Source of the DNA: Bordetella parapertussis
Lineage (GTDB): Bacteria > Pseudomonadota > Gammaproteobacteria > Burkholderiales > Burkholderiaceae_C
Assembly (NCBI GenBank): GCA_945870575.1
Contig: CAMBSK010000027.1
Coordinates: forward strand, 1 to 36,172
Reading direction: 5' to 3'
Length of the DNA stretch: 36,172 nt
Positions 25,322-33,452 of the stretch are shown in pieces (the first letter of the stretch is position 1; every line of letters begins with the position of its first letter). Below the pieces are notes generated by a model that did no database searches, was not told the origin of the DNA, and saw nothing but the letters and a program-made list of their open reading frames with translations. Made by a program: the position numbers and the translations under genes.

Positions 25322-25813
25322 CTATGTTTTCGGTTTTCGGCGTTCCAACACATCCAACTGCGCGTGCACCTGGGCAATGTCTTCGTGCAATTGCTGCAAA
25401 CGTGGTTGTATTTGCTCTTCCCATTGATCGGCGCAAGTCAGTCCAACTTGAGAAAGATGGGCCAGCACCGGTGGCGTTTGTGACCAGGAGGCTGAGCCAG
25501 GCGTATCGCCAGTCTGAGCAGCTCCATCCGCTGACTGCGCGCCGGACTGTGTCCAAATAGGCTGGTTCAGCGTATCTTTGTCGGCTGCTTTCAGATCGGG
25601 GTCTTGCAGGTCTAAGCTGATGCCTGCCGCCAGGCTGGCAGGATCGGTATGGCCGTAACCGCCGGTCGGATTACTAAGCTGCGCTAACGGCAAGTGTTCG
25701 TGCGAATCGGCATGACCCGCCGGGTGCTCGGCCGGCACAGACTCGGGCACGGCAACCACCAGTTCACCTCCCGGCAGCGGATCATCATCATAAATAGCAG
25801 GTTTCTCGCTCAT
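25322..25813 (-). CDS. Acidic low-complexity protein, unknown
   Basis: Seen: 163 residues with GGGAG before the ATG at 25813. An acidic N-terminus (SEKPAIYDDDPLPGGELVV), a His/Asp-rich middle and a helical end (QLHEDIAQVHAQLDVLERRK). No membrane segment or motif. It lies 20 bp before the Ala-rich membrane protein gene and 60 bp after the SPOR gene on one strand, so co-expression is likely. No family recognised. Confidence 0.65.
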   Translation of the reverse strand: MSEKPAIYDDDPLPGGELVVAVPESVPAEHPAGHADSHEHLPLAQLSNPTGGYGHTDPASLAAGISLDLQDPDLKAADKDTLNQPIWTQSGAQSADGAAQTGDTPGSASWSQTPPVLAHLSQVGLTCADQWEEQIQPRLQQLHEDIAQVHAQLDVLERRKPKT

Positions 25814-25873
25814 TTTTTACTCCCTGTTTGTAATTCGACTTCGAAACCAACAACTTGATCAACGTTTGTCTGC

Positions 25874-27466
25874 TTATTCCTGGAACTGCGCTTTCAATGA
25901 TTTGACCGACCGCAACCAGGCTTTGGCCAGTGGCGGGTTTTGCTTCATCAAGGCTTCGGCCTGAGCTTTTTCTGCATACGGTCCGGTGATCAGAATGTAA
26001 AAAGGTTTGCTGCCCTTGCGCTGAGTGAGGAGCACCTGGCCGGCCTTGTAACCGAGCGCGCTGGACTGGAAAGTGCGCGCTTCCGACAAGCTGTCAAACG
26101 CGCCGTGTTGCATCACCCAGGCATTCGGGTCTAAAGAATCGACCCAGGATGTGCTGTCGGGCTGGGTGGCCTTGTTCACGGGTTTGTCGGATGCCTTAGG
26201 CGGCGGCTTGGCCGGTTCGGGTTTAGGTAGCGCAGCAACCGGTTTAGGCGGTTCGGGTTTAGCAGGGGCAGGTAAAGGTTTTACCGGCTCCGGGGGGGGG
26301 ATGATGACCGGTTTGGCTGTCTCGGCGGGCTTGGCCGTCTCGGCGGCTTTGGCTGGCTCCGGCGTTTTTGTGCCCTCTGCGGCGGGCTTGAGTGATTCGC
26401 CGGGCTTGGCCGCATCGACCGCCACCGGGGTGACCGTGACTTTGTCTGCGCTAGACGGCGTGACCAGTTCTTCCTTACCCGGGCTGAGCGCTTCGTCCGG
26501 CTTGACCGGCGGCGGCGTGGTGCTGGAGGACATGGACACGGTAGCCGGCGGCGCAGACGGTGGCGGTTTAGGCGTTTCAGCCGGTGGCGGTTTGACCCCC
26601 TGCAAATAGCCTTGGAGGTTGAGCCATTCCTGCAGCAACCTGTCTTTGTAAACAAAACCGGAAACACCTAGGCTCAGCAGCAAAGACAGCAACAAAAATG
26701 CGGCAAACTGTCCGCTGCGGCGCGACGGCTGGCGATCAGCTTCCCAGGATTTGGCCAATTCCTCACCGGTGGGCAAAGCTTGCAGCGGATCTACTGGCTC
26801 GCCCATCACCGGGTCGCGGGGCGACTTATCTTCTGTACTGCCGGGGCGCACATCGTCCAGGTCCAGCGGGGGGGGCGGTGCGGCAGGCAAAGGCGGGGGC
26901 GGCGGGCGCTTGTCATCTTTTTTATCGGACGGCACTTGTTGCGCACCCGGCCAGTCTCCCAGTGTTTCCAACCGCTGCGGCTTGCTGGGCGCCGGGTCTT
27001 TCGATTCGAGCACCCATTGCAACAGGTTTTTACCGAAAGCCGAGAGTTTTTTGTCGTAAGCGCTTTGGCTGTTGACCAGCAGAATCACATTGATATTACT
27101 GGCTGGAAAACCGTTGACCAGTCGCGCCAGCAATTGCAATTCGAAATCCTGTATGCCCTGGGTATCAGGAAAAATCATAAAGCGCTTAGGGCTGGCTTTG
27201 TTGGATTTGTCCAGCGCCTGATCCAGCGTCAGGGTTGAAAGAATTTCATTGAAGCGGTCGACCAGCCGATCCGAGTCGGCCGAGGTCCACAGCTCGACAT
27301 GGGTTTCGCCTTGTTCGCGCAAATGTTGAAAAATGCGGCGACCGTAATGCGCGAGGGCAATTTCATCGTCGCCCAGTATGGCCAGGTTCAAGCGCCCTTC
27401 GCGCAATGACTTGAGCAGAATTTCAAAGCGCAGTTTGTCGGCAGGGCTTTGGTAGAAGTCACTCAT
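25874..27466 (-). CDS. SPOR-domain membrane protein with degenerate ATPase-like N-terminus (DamX-like)
   Basis: Seen: 530 residues. N-terminal about 190 residues (RLNLAILGDDEIALAHYGRRIF; RFMIFPDTQGIQDFELQLLARLV; NINVILLVNSQ) look like an AAA-type fold without a P-loop GxxxxGK. A Pro-rich linker, one membrane segment (about 252-272), a long Pro/Ala/Lys-rich periplasmic linker and a C-terminal SPOR domain (SWVDSLDPNAWVMQHGAFDS ... PFYILITGPY) follow. SPOR domains bind denuded peptidoglycan at the septum. DamX-like proteins have this layout; some have a real AAA domain. Lies 24 bp downstream of flhB. Confidence 0.8.
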   Translation of the reverse strand: MSDFYQSPADKLRFEILLKSLREGRLNLAILGDDEIALAHYGRRIFQHLREQGETHVELWTSADSDRLVDRFNEILSTLTLDQALDKSNKASPKRFMIFPDTQGIQDFELQLLARLVNGFPASNINVILLVNSQSAYDKKLSAFGKNLLQWVLESKDPAPSKPQRLETLGDWPGAQQVPSDKKDDKRPPPPPLPAAPPPPLDLDDVRPGSTEDKSPRDPVMGEPVDPLQALPTGEELAKSWEADRQPSRRSGQFAAFLLLSLLLSLGVSGFVYKDRLLQEWLNLQGYLQGVKPPPAETPKPPPSAPPATVSMSSSTTPPPVKPDEALSPGKEELVTPSSADKVTVTPVAVDAAKPGESLKPAAEGTKTPEPAKAAETAKPAETAKPVIIPPPEPVKPLPAPAKPEPPKPVAALPKPEPAKPPPKASDKPVNKATQPDSTSWVDSLDPNAWVMQHGAFDSLSEARTFQSSALGYKAGQVLLTQRKGSKPFYILITGPYAEKAQAEALMKQNPPLAKAWLRSVKSLKAQFQE

Positions 27467-27490
27467 GCTCGGGCCACTTTGTGGGTGTCA

Positions 27491-28633
27491 TCACTGAAAA
27501 AGAAAACCGTTTTCGTCATAACGCATATTGTCAGGCAAGCGCAGCGACGGTTTGAGCATGGTCTCGCCGCCGCCGTAACTCGGGTTCAAACTGAACACGT
27601 AAGCAATCACCTGGGCCACCGCGTGGTAGAGGCCTTCGTGAATGGAGTCGTCGAGTTTGGTGGTGAAGTACAGCGCACGTGCCAGCTCTGGTGCTTCAAA
27701 AATATACACACTGTTCTTTTTGGCTTCAGCGCGTATGCGCTGCGCGAGTTCATCGGTGCCCTTGGCAATCAGCGTAGGCGCACCATCCGAGTTCGGGTCG
27801 TAGCTCAAGGCTACCGCGAAATGCTGGGGGTTGGTGATGACCACATCAGCGTCTTTGACCTTGTCCATCATGCGGTTGTTGGCCATCTCACGCTGACGCC
27901 GCCGGATGGTGGCCTTGACCTCGGGCCGGCCTTCGGAGTTTTTCATCTCGTCCTTGATTTCCTGACGGGTCATCTTCAGGCGCTTATGGGTCTGGTATTG
28001 CTGCAAAGGCACATCGGCTAACGCAATCAGTAACAAACCCATACTCATCCAGAAACACGCGTCCAAAATCATATTGCCCGCATGGTGCACAGCCGTGCCC
28101 AGATCCATGCGATTGATGGTCACCAGGTCATCAATATTGTTGGTCACACAGCCCCACAAAATCAGGGTGATGAGCAAAAACTTGATGATGGCTTTGCCCA
28201 GATCGATCAATGCCTTGGTGCCGAATACGCGCGCGAGACCGGTCAAGGGATTGAGCTTGCTGAACTTGGGCGCAATCATGCCGATGGAAAAAACCAGCCC
28301 GCCGCTGAGTACCGTCGACAAAACAGCAACCACCATCAGCAATGTCATGACCGGCAGGATCAACACATAACCATCCACAATAGATTGGAAAAATATACCG
28401 GGTAGCAACTCGGCCTTGTCCATGATTTTGCGATCGAACTGCAACTGCGACGTGAACAGCATGCCCATACGGTGAAAAATATAGTTGCCCGATAAACTGA
28501 AAAATAAAGTGGCTGTGATCATCACGACAGCCGTCGGTAATTCAATCGAGCGCGCCAGCTGCCCTTCCTCGCGCGCCTTGGTCAAGCGTTGCGCTGTTGG
28601 TTCTTCGGTCCGTTCTGCGGAGTCGTCAGCCAT
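27491..28633 (-). CDS. flhB: Flagellar export switch protein FlhB
   Basis: Inner-membrane protein of the flagellar type III export gate that switches from rod/hook to filament substrates. Seen: 380 residues; N-terminus ERTEEPTAQRLTKAREEGQLARS, four membrane segments (about 30-215), then the cytoplasmic FlhBc with autocleavage site NPQH at 268-271 (NPTH in most homologues; Thr replaced by Gln) and ALSYDPNSDGAPTLIAKGTDELA. The last gene of fliO-P-Q-R-flhB; gap to fliR is 3 bp. Confidence 0.96.
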   Translation of the reverse strand: MADDSAERTEEPTAQRLTKAREEGQLARSIELPTAVVMITATLFFSLSGNYIFHRMGMLFTSQLQFDRKIMDKAELLPGIFFQSIVDGYVLILPVMTLLMVVAVLSTVLSGGLVFSIGMIAPKFSKLNPLTGLARVFGTKALIDLGKAIIKFLLITLILWGCVTNNIDDLVTINRMDLGTAVHHAGNMILDACFWMSMGLLLIALADVPLQQYQTHKRLKMTRQEIKDEMKNSEGRPEVKATIRRRQREMANNRMMDKVKDADVVITNPQHFAVALSYDPNSDGAPTLIAKGTDELAQRIRAEAKKNSVYIFEAPELARALYFTTKLDDSIHEGLYHAVAQVIAYVFSLNPSYGGGETMLKPSLRLPDNMRYDENGFLFQ

Positions 28634-28636
28634 GGC

Positions 28637-29407
28637 TTAGCCTCCCAGCAGCATGCCGCGCATCTGTCCGAATGTCTGCACCCACAACCAGCTGATGCGG
28701 TTGACAATGCTGGGAATAGCCAGCCACAGCACCACAAAACCGGCCAGCAAAATCGCCGGTAAGCCGACCGCGAAAATATTCAGACTTGGCGCGGCACGGG
28801 TGATAAAACCCACGCCGATATTCACAAACAACAAGGTGATGACCACCGGTAATGAAATCAAAAGCGCCGACAAAAACATCATCGCGCCCCAGGCCGTCAT
28901 CTTGCCCAACAGGTCCTGCGACATCAATGCTTTACCGATGGGAAACAGTGTGAACGATTCAAGCAACAGGCCGAATACGATCAAATGCCCGCCGATGGAC
29001 AAAAACACCAGCGTGCCCAGAATATTGAAAAACTGCGACACCAACGGCACGCTGCCCATCGTCGGATCAATCATGGTGGCCATGGACAAGCCCATGGAAC
29101 CCGACACCGCCTGTCCGGCGATGACGATGCCAGCCGTTGCCAGTTGCATGATCATGGCCATAGAAAAGCCGATAAAGACCTGGTTGAAAATTTCTTTCAA
29201 GCCCTGGGCAGTCACCGGATCTATGCGCGGTATGTCCATTTGCATGGAAAGAAAAATGGTCAGCACCAATGACAGTGTCACGCGTATGCGCAGGCTCACG
29301 GCACGGATGGAAAAAATGGAAGAGAACATCAAAAACGCGGAGATGCGCAGCATAGGCCAAAGCAAGGCATAAAACTTGTCGACCAGATTGAGCATGTCTA
29401 AATTCAT
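28637..29407 (-). CDS. fliR: Flagellar export gate protein FliR
   Basis: Membrane component of the FliPQR export gate. Seen: 256 residues from the ATG at 29407, 7 bp after fliQ; a longer frame to 29464 runs into fliQ. Six hydrophobic segments, e.g. VIAGQAVSGSMGLSMATMIDPTMG (conserved FliR signature region) and VVLWLAIPSIVNRI. No obvious Shine-Dalgarno; probably translationally coupled to fliQ. The next gene is flhB. Confidence 0.93.
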   Translation of the reverse strand: MNLDMLNLVDKFYALLWPMLRISAFLMFSSIFSIRAVSLRIRVTLSLVLTIFLSMQMDIPRIDPVTAQGLKEIFNQVFIGFSMAMIMQLATAGIVIAGQAVSGSMGLSMATMIDPTMGSVPLVSQFFNILGTLVFLSIGGHLIVFGLLLESFTLFPIGKALMSQDLLGKMTAWGAMMFLSALLISLPVVITLLFVNIGVGFITRAAPSLNIFAVGLPAILLAGFVVLWLAIPSIVNRISWLWVQTFGQMRGMLLGG

Positions 29408-29414
29408 GCGGTGT

Positions 29415-29684
29415 TCAACCGAACAAGCCGGGAATACGGCCAAATAAAATCTTGGTGTAATCAACCAGCGTATTGATCATCCAACCGCCGAACACCGCCG
29501 CGGTCAAGCCGATTGACAACAGTTTGGGGATGAAGCTTAGCGTTTGCTCGTTAATGGAGGTCGCCGCCTGAAATACACCGATGATCACGCCCACCAGCAG
29601 ACCAACCAACAACATAGGAGCCGACACAATCATCGTCATCCACAAGGCCTGCCGGCCCAGATCGACCACCATTGCTGTATCCAT
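29415..29684 (-). CDS. fliQ: Flagellar export gate protein FliQ
   Basis: Small two-helix membrane subunit of the FliPQR gate. Seen: 89 residues from the ATG at 29684, chosen for GGAG upstream; typical size. Signature MDTAMVVDLGRQALW, APMLLVGLLVGVIIGVFQAATSINEQTLSFIPK. Ten bases separate it from fliP. The open frame upstream to 29759 lies in fliP and is not used. Confidence 0.95.
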   Translation of the reverse strand: MDTAMVVDLGRQALWMTMIVSAPMLLVGLLVGVIIGVFQAATSINEQTLSFIPKLLSIGLTAAVFGGWMINTLVDYTKILFGRIPGLFG

Positions 29685-29694
29685 CTCAGCTCCC

Positions 29695-30444
29695 TTATTT
29701 AAAGATAAAACTCGACGCCAATGAACCCATGACCAGAGTCCAGCCGTCGACCAGCACAAACAACATCAGCTTGAAAGGCATGGAAATGATCATGGGCGAC
29801 AACATCATCATGCCCATGGACATCAGCACGCTGGCGACGATCAAATCGATCACCACAAAGGGGATGTAAATCATGAAGCCAATCATGAACGCGCTTTTCA
29901 ACTCGGAGGTGAGGAAAGCCGGAACCAGCGTGGTGAACGGCACTTCAGCCGCGCTGGCGACTTCCTTGCGCTGCGCGATTTGCATGAACATGGCGATGTC
30001 GTCTTCGCGCGTCTGCAAGGTCATGAAGTCGCGCACCGGACCTTCGGCCTTGGCCAAAGCCTTTTCAAATGGCAGCGTGCCATTCATATAAGGCGCAATG
30101 GCATTGGCATACACATCGTCGAACACCGGGGTCATGATGAAAAAGGTCAGAAACAAGGCCAGGCCGACCAGCACCGTGTTTGGCGGAGTCTGCGCCGTGC
30201 CCAGGGCCTGTCGCAGTATGGACAACACAATGATGATGCGCACAAACGAGGTCATCATGAGCAATAAAGACGGCAGCACGGTCAACACTGTCATCAAACC
30301 CAGCAGTTGCAAGGTCAGGCTGTATTGCTGACCGCCCTTGCCTGAATTCACATTGATCAGCGGCAGGCCTTGTGCTGCAGCAAAGTCAGGCAACCAAAGC
30401 ATGCACAACAAAGAAAAAGGCAATAGTAAATATTTAATGCGCAT
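29695..30444 (-). CDS. fliP: Flagellar export gate protein FliP
   Basis: Core of the export channel. Seen: 249 residues from the ATG at 30444: signal peptide (MRIKYLLLPFSLLCML ... AAAQ), LLGLMTVLTVLPSLLLMMTSFVRIIIVLSILRQALG, NTVLVGLALFLTFFIMTP, FMIGFMIYIPFVVIDLIVAS, all typical. Overlaps the end of fliO by 11 bp. An ATG at 30492 is in frame but falls within fliO. Confidence 0.96.
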   Translation of the reverse strand: MRIKYLLLPFSLLCMLWLPDFAAAQGLPLINVNSGKGGQQYSLTLQLLGLMTVLTVLPSLLLMMTSFVRIIIVLSILRQALGTAQTPPNTVLVGLALFLTFFIMTPVFDDVYANAIAPYMNGTLPFEKALAKAEGPVRDFMTLQTREDDIAMFMQIAQRKEVASAAEVPFTTLVPAFLTSELKSAFMIGFMIYIPFVVIDLIVASVLMSMGMMMLSPMIISMPFKLMLFVLVDGWTLVMGSLASSFIFK

Positions 30445-30739
30445 CACTGACACCAGGTTGGGTAGGGGTGGCGGGTTCTGCAGGCCAGGCATGCAGGGTT
30501 TGTATGTCGTTGTTGTTGACCGCCAGCAGCAGCCTTTGCTGATCGACTTGTACCAGCAGCAATTTGTGGCGCAAGCCCATGGGATAGGCCTCTAAAATTT
30601 GGATACGCCGTTGTGCAGCAGGGAGGAGAAAGCCCTTGTTGCGACGCGACAGCCACCACAAAGCCGCCGCCAACAGCAACAAGACGAATGTCATACTGAG
30701 AGAGTACTGAGCCCAGTCATGGTTTGGCATGGTTTGCAT
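30434..30739 (-). CDS. fliO: Flagellar biosynthesis protein FliO
   Basis: Small single-span membrane protein that helps assemble FliP. Seen: 101 residues, one membrane segment (SLSMTFVLLLLAAALWWLS, about 13-31), then the cytoplasmic ILEAYPMGLRHKLLLVQVDQQRLLLAV typical of FliO. CAGGATAG upstream of the ATG at 30739. First of fliO-P-Q-R-flhB; fliL/M/N, often just before it, are absent, and a plus-strand gene begins 31 bp away. Confidence 0.9.
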   Translation of the reverse strand: MQTMPNHDWAQYSLSMTFVLLLLAAALWWLSRRNKGFLLPAAQRRIQILEAYPMGLRHKLLLVQVDQQRLLLAVNNNDIQTLHAWPAEPATPTQPGVSDAH

Positions 30740-30770
30740 TATCTATCCTGCGAGGGTCAATTTGAAAAAA

Positions 30771-30878
30771 ATGCATAAATCTTTACAAAGTCTGGCTTTG
30801 GCCTGTTTGTGCCTCACAGCTCAAGCGGTTGGCGCGGCCAACTGGGTCGGCATCACGCTATATGTTTGTGAAAAATAA
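30771..30878 (+). CDS. 35-residue ORF with a signal peptide, possible gene remnant
   Basis: ATG at 30771 gives MHKSLQSLALACLCLTAQ, AVGAANWVGITLYVCEK, then TAA. The start is a convincing signal peptide with a cleavage site near GAA-N, and a truncated mature part. It overlaps the start of the methyltransferase-like gene by 17 bp in another frame. It may be the stump of a secreted protein gene, or a leader that couples translation. Confidence 0.35.
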   Translation: MHKSLQSLALACLCLTAQAVGAANWVGITLYVCEK

Positions 30879-31680
30879 CAACCAGGTCAAGGCCGGTGTG
30901 GCCAACTGGCTCAAAGACTTGATCAACGCCGGCGGCACCGGTGGACTGAACTGGCATGTGCACGCCGCATACTCGCTGCAACGCTGGCAGCCCACGCGCG
31001 AATTGATCGCGGCTTTTCTGGCCGATATTCAACCCCCACAAAAAAATTTGCTGCTCATCGGTTGCAGCGCCGGTTGGATGTTGCCCACACTATGGTTGGC
31101 GCGTTTCAAGCGTATTGATATTTACGACATCGATCCGCTGGTGCCTTTGCTGTTCGGTGTACGTCACGGTCGTGCACTCAAGGCACTAGGCGTGCAACTG
31201 CATTACCACCGCCAAGATGCGATTGCCGGCCTGCCCAGCTTACTGAAACAACACCCGGATGCCTGTGTCTGGTTTGACAATGTGCTGGGTCAGGTCAGCT
31301 TCCGGCTGGGCGATGAAGACATAGCCGAGCGGCAACTGGGTCAATTGAAACACCTGCTGGGCGGGCGCTGTTGGGGCAGTCTGCACGATATGTATTCAGG
31401 CCCTATCGACAGCGATATGCCGCTGCCCGCTTATGAAAGTGTGAACTGGGCGCGCATGGATGAACAGCCGGAAGAAAGCGCAAAAGTGCGCATACAAAAA
31501 CAAGTGTTGTCACACGAGGATGCAGCTCAGCAACTGCTAGCGCGCTTGAATGCCAAAGGCGTCTGGCATGACCATGTCACTCGCACCGTGTTTGCACCGG
31601 GCATACAGACAAGCATGCTGCCCTGGGCATTCAAGCCGCATTACTGGCACTGGTTGCAAGCCGCCTGGGTCAGGCCTTGA
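30862..31680 (+). CDS. SAM-dependent methyltransferase-like protein, unknown
   Basis: Seen: 272 residues from the ATG at 30862 (MFVKNNNQVKAGVANWLKD); a TTG at 30829 would add 11 residues of shadow-like sequence. A Rossmann-type segment LLLIGCSAGWMLPTLWLARFKRIDIYDIDPL, with an acidic second strand end, is typical of SAM-binding folds. The C-terminal part has LLARLNAKGVWHDHVTRTVF. No clear target motif, so the substrate is unknown. Its weak ribosome site and overlap with a signal-peptide mini-ORF are unusual. It is convergent with fliJ, overlapping its 3' end by 11 bp. Confidence 0.65.
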   Translation: MFVKNNNQVKAGVANWLKDLINAGGTGGLNWHVHAAYSLQRWQPTRELIAAFLADIQPPQKNLLLIGCSAGWMLPTLWLARFKRIDIYDIDPLVPLLFGVRHGRALKALGVQLHYHRQDAIAGLPSLLKQHPDACVWFDNVLGQVSFRLGDEDIAERQLGQLKHLLGGRCWGSLHDMYSGPIDSDMPLPAYESVNWARMDEQPEESAKVRIQKQVLSHEDAAQQLLARLNAKGVWHDHVTRTVFAPGIQTSMLPWAFKPHYWHWLQAAWVRP

Positions 31681-32110
31681 GGTTGTAAAGCGTCAGCCCC
31701 AGGCTGTCCATTTCTTTCTGGTCACGCTTGCGCTCCCAGGTTTGCACCGCCTGCAAATCTTTTTCCTGCATGGTTTCCATCTTCATGCGTTGGTGAGTGG
31801 CTTGCAGCAACACTGTCTTGGCTTGCTCGAGTTCGCGCAAAGCAACTCGCAAATCCTCATCAACCCGGTTGACCAGGTTTTGCAGCTGCAACAGAAACTG
31901 GCGGCTGTTGGTGGTCTGCGACATGGATTGCAACCGGGCCTGCGATTCCAGAGCACGCTGTTTGTAGTCCTGCAACAACATGGCCATGCGCTGGCGGCTT
32001 TGCTGCAATTCAAGTGCTCTGTTACGCGCTCTGCCAGCCGCGGTTTGCGCGGTTTCTTCTTCGTCCTTGGCTTTTTTGGCCAGCACGGACCAGCAACTGC
32101 GGGGCTTCAT
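31670..32110 (-). CDS. fliJ: Flagellar export chaperone FliJ
   Basis: Coiled-coil protein of the FliH-I-J ATPase complex, escorting export chaperones. Seen: 146 residues, almost entirely helical (AKDEEETAQTAAGRARNRAL; NRVDEDLRVALRELEQAKTV; QAVQTWERKRDQKEMDSL), typical length. Follows fliI by 13 bp. The 3' end overlaps the plus-strand methyltransferase gene. Confidence 0.9.
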   Translation of the reverse strand: MKPRSCWSVLAKKAKDEEETAQTAAGRARNRALELQQSRQRMAMLLQDYKQRALESQARLQSMSQTTNSRQFLLQLQNLVNRVDEDLRVALRELEQAKTVLLQATHQRMKMETMQEKDLQAVQTWERKRDQKEMDSLGLTLYNLKA

Positions 32111-32123
32111 GGTTCAAGGGCTT

Positions 32124-33449
32124 TCATGTCTGGTTAAGCAGTTCGCGCAATTGCAGGCGCGTGCTATCGTAATCCTGGCTGATGTGCATGTCCTGGCGCA
32201 AAAACGCCACGATTCGGTCATTCAGTCTGATGGCTTCGTCTAGCTCAGGGTTAGAGCCGTGTTCATATGCGCCCACTTGCACCAGGTCAACGTTTTGCTG
32301 GTAGATGGACCACAACCGGCGCAGTTTATTCGCCGACTTCAAATCCTCGCTGCTGAGCAGCGATTGCATCAAACGCGAAATCGAGCCGGTCAAATCGATG
32401 GCCGGGTAATGCGCCGAGTCGGCCAGTTTGCGCGACAACATCACTTGCCCATCCAGCGAGGCGCGGGCGATGTCAACAATCGGGTCGGCAGCGTCATCGC
32501 CTTCGGCCAACACAGTGTAAATAGCGGTGATGGAACCATGGCCGTGTCTGCCGACACCGCCGCGTTCAATCAAATTGGGTAACAGGCCGAACACCGACGG
32601 CGGATAGCCTTTGGCGGTGGGCGGCTCGCCGATGGCCAAACCGATTTCGCGCTGTGCATGTGCCACACGCGTCAAGCTGTCGCACAGCATCAACACGTCC
32701 ATGCCTTTGTCGCGGAAATATTCAGCAATCACGTGCGTCAAATGCGTGGCTTTCAAACGCAATACCGGCGAGACGTTGGCAGGGGCTGCTATCACCACCG
32801 ATTTGGCCAGGCCTTCTTCGCCCAGAGACTCTTGAATAAACGCCTGTACCTCGCGACCGCGCTCACCTATCAATCCAATGACGACGACGTCGGCTTTGGT
32901 GAAGCGGGTCAGCATGCCTAGCAACACGCTTTTGCCCACACCTGAGCCTGCAATCAAACCCAGACGCTGACCGCGTCCCAGTGTGAGCACGCCGTTGATG
33001 GCTTTGACACCAACATCCAGAATTTTGTTGATAGGGCCGCGCTCCATCGGGTTGATGGGGCGACCCAGCAAACTAAGCAATTCCTTGCATTCGGGCGGCG
33101 GCTTGCCGTCCAGTGGTTGACAGCGTCCGTCAATCACCCGACCGAGTAACTCTGGCCCGAGGCTGACCAGCGATGAATTGCTGATGACGCGCACCATGTC
33201 TCCGGGACCAACACCTGCCGGTTCGGTGAACGGCATCAAAAATAAAATTTTGTCGTTAAATCCAACGACCTCGGCTTCGACGCGGTGGCCATGGCGGCCG
33301 ACCACTTCGCAACAAGCACCGAGAGGCGCCATCACGCCGCGCGCTTCCAGCGTCATGCCAACCAAGCGCACCAGCGTGCCGCTGCGCAAAGGTTGGGGTG
33401 TGCGCAGTTGCGGTAATACGGCGTCTATGTCGGCAGCGAAATCGACCAT
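32124..33449 (-). CDS. fliI: Flagellar export ATPase FliI
   Basis: Hexameric F1-beta-like ATPase that energises flagellar protein export. Seen: 441 residues; Walker A GSGVGKS around 167-173, GLIGERGREVQAFI, MLCDSLTRVAHAQREIGLAIGEPPTAKGYPPSVF (Walker B region), GSITAIYTVLAEGDDAADPI, all conserved. Preceded by the FliF-C-like gene (gap 3 bp) and followed by fliJ. Confidence 0.97.
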   Translation of the reverse strand: MVDFAADIDAVLPQLRTPQPLRSGTLVRLVGMTLEARGVMAPLGACCEVVGRHGHRVEAEVVGFNDKILFLMPFTEPAGVGPGDMVRVISNSSLVSLGPELLGRVIDGRCQPLDGKPPPECKELLSLLGRPINPMERGPINKILDVGVKAINGVLTLGRGQRLGLIAGSGVGKSVLLGMLTRFTKADVVVIGLIGERGREVQAFIQESLGEEGLAKSVVIAAPANVSPVLRLKATHLTHVIAEYFRDKGMDVLMLCDSLTRVAHAQREIGLAIGEPPTAKGYPPSVFGLLPNLIERGGVGRHGHGSITAIYTVLAEGDDAADPIVDIARASLDGQVMLSRKLADSAHYPAIDLTGSISRLMQSLLSSEDLKSANKLRRLWSIYQQNVDLVQVGAYEHGSNPELDEAIRLNDRIVAFLRQDMHISQDYDSTRLQLRELLNQT

Positions 33450-33452
33450 GGC

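Noticed and set aside
25302..25556. 85-residue N-terminal extension of the Ala-rich membrane protein
   Set aside because: It lies inside the neighbouring gene in another frame; a good ribosome site precedes the ATG at 25301.
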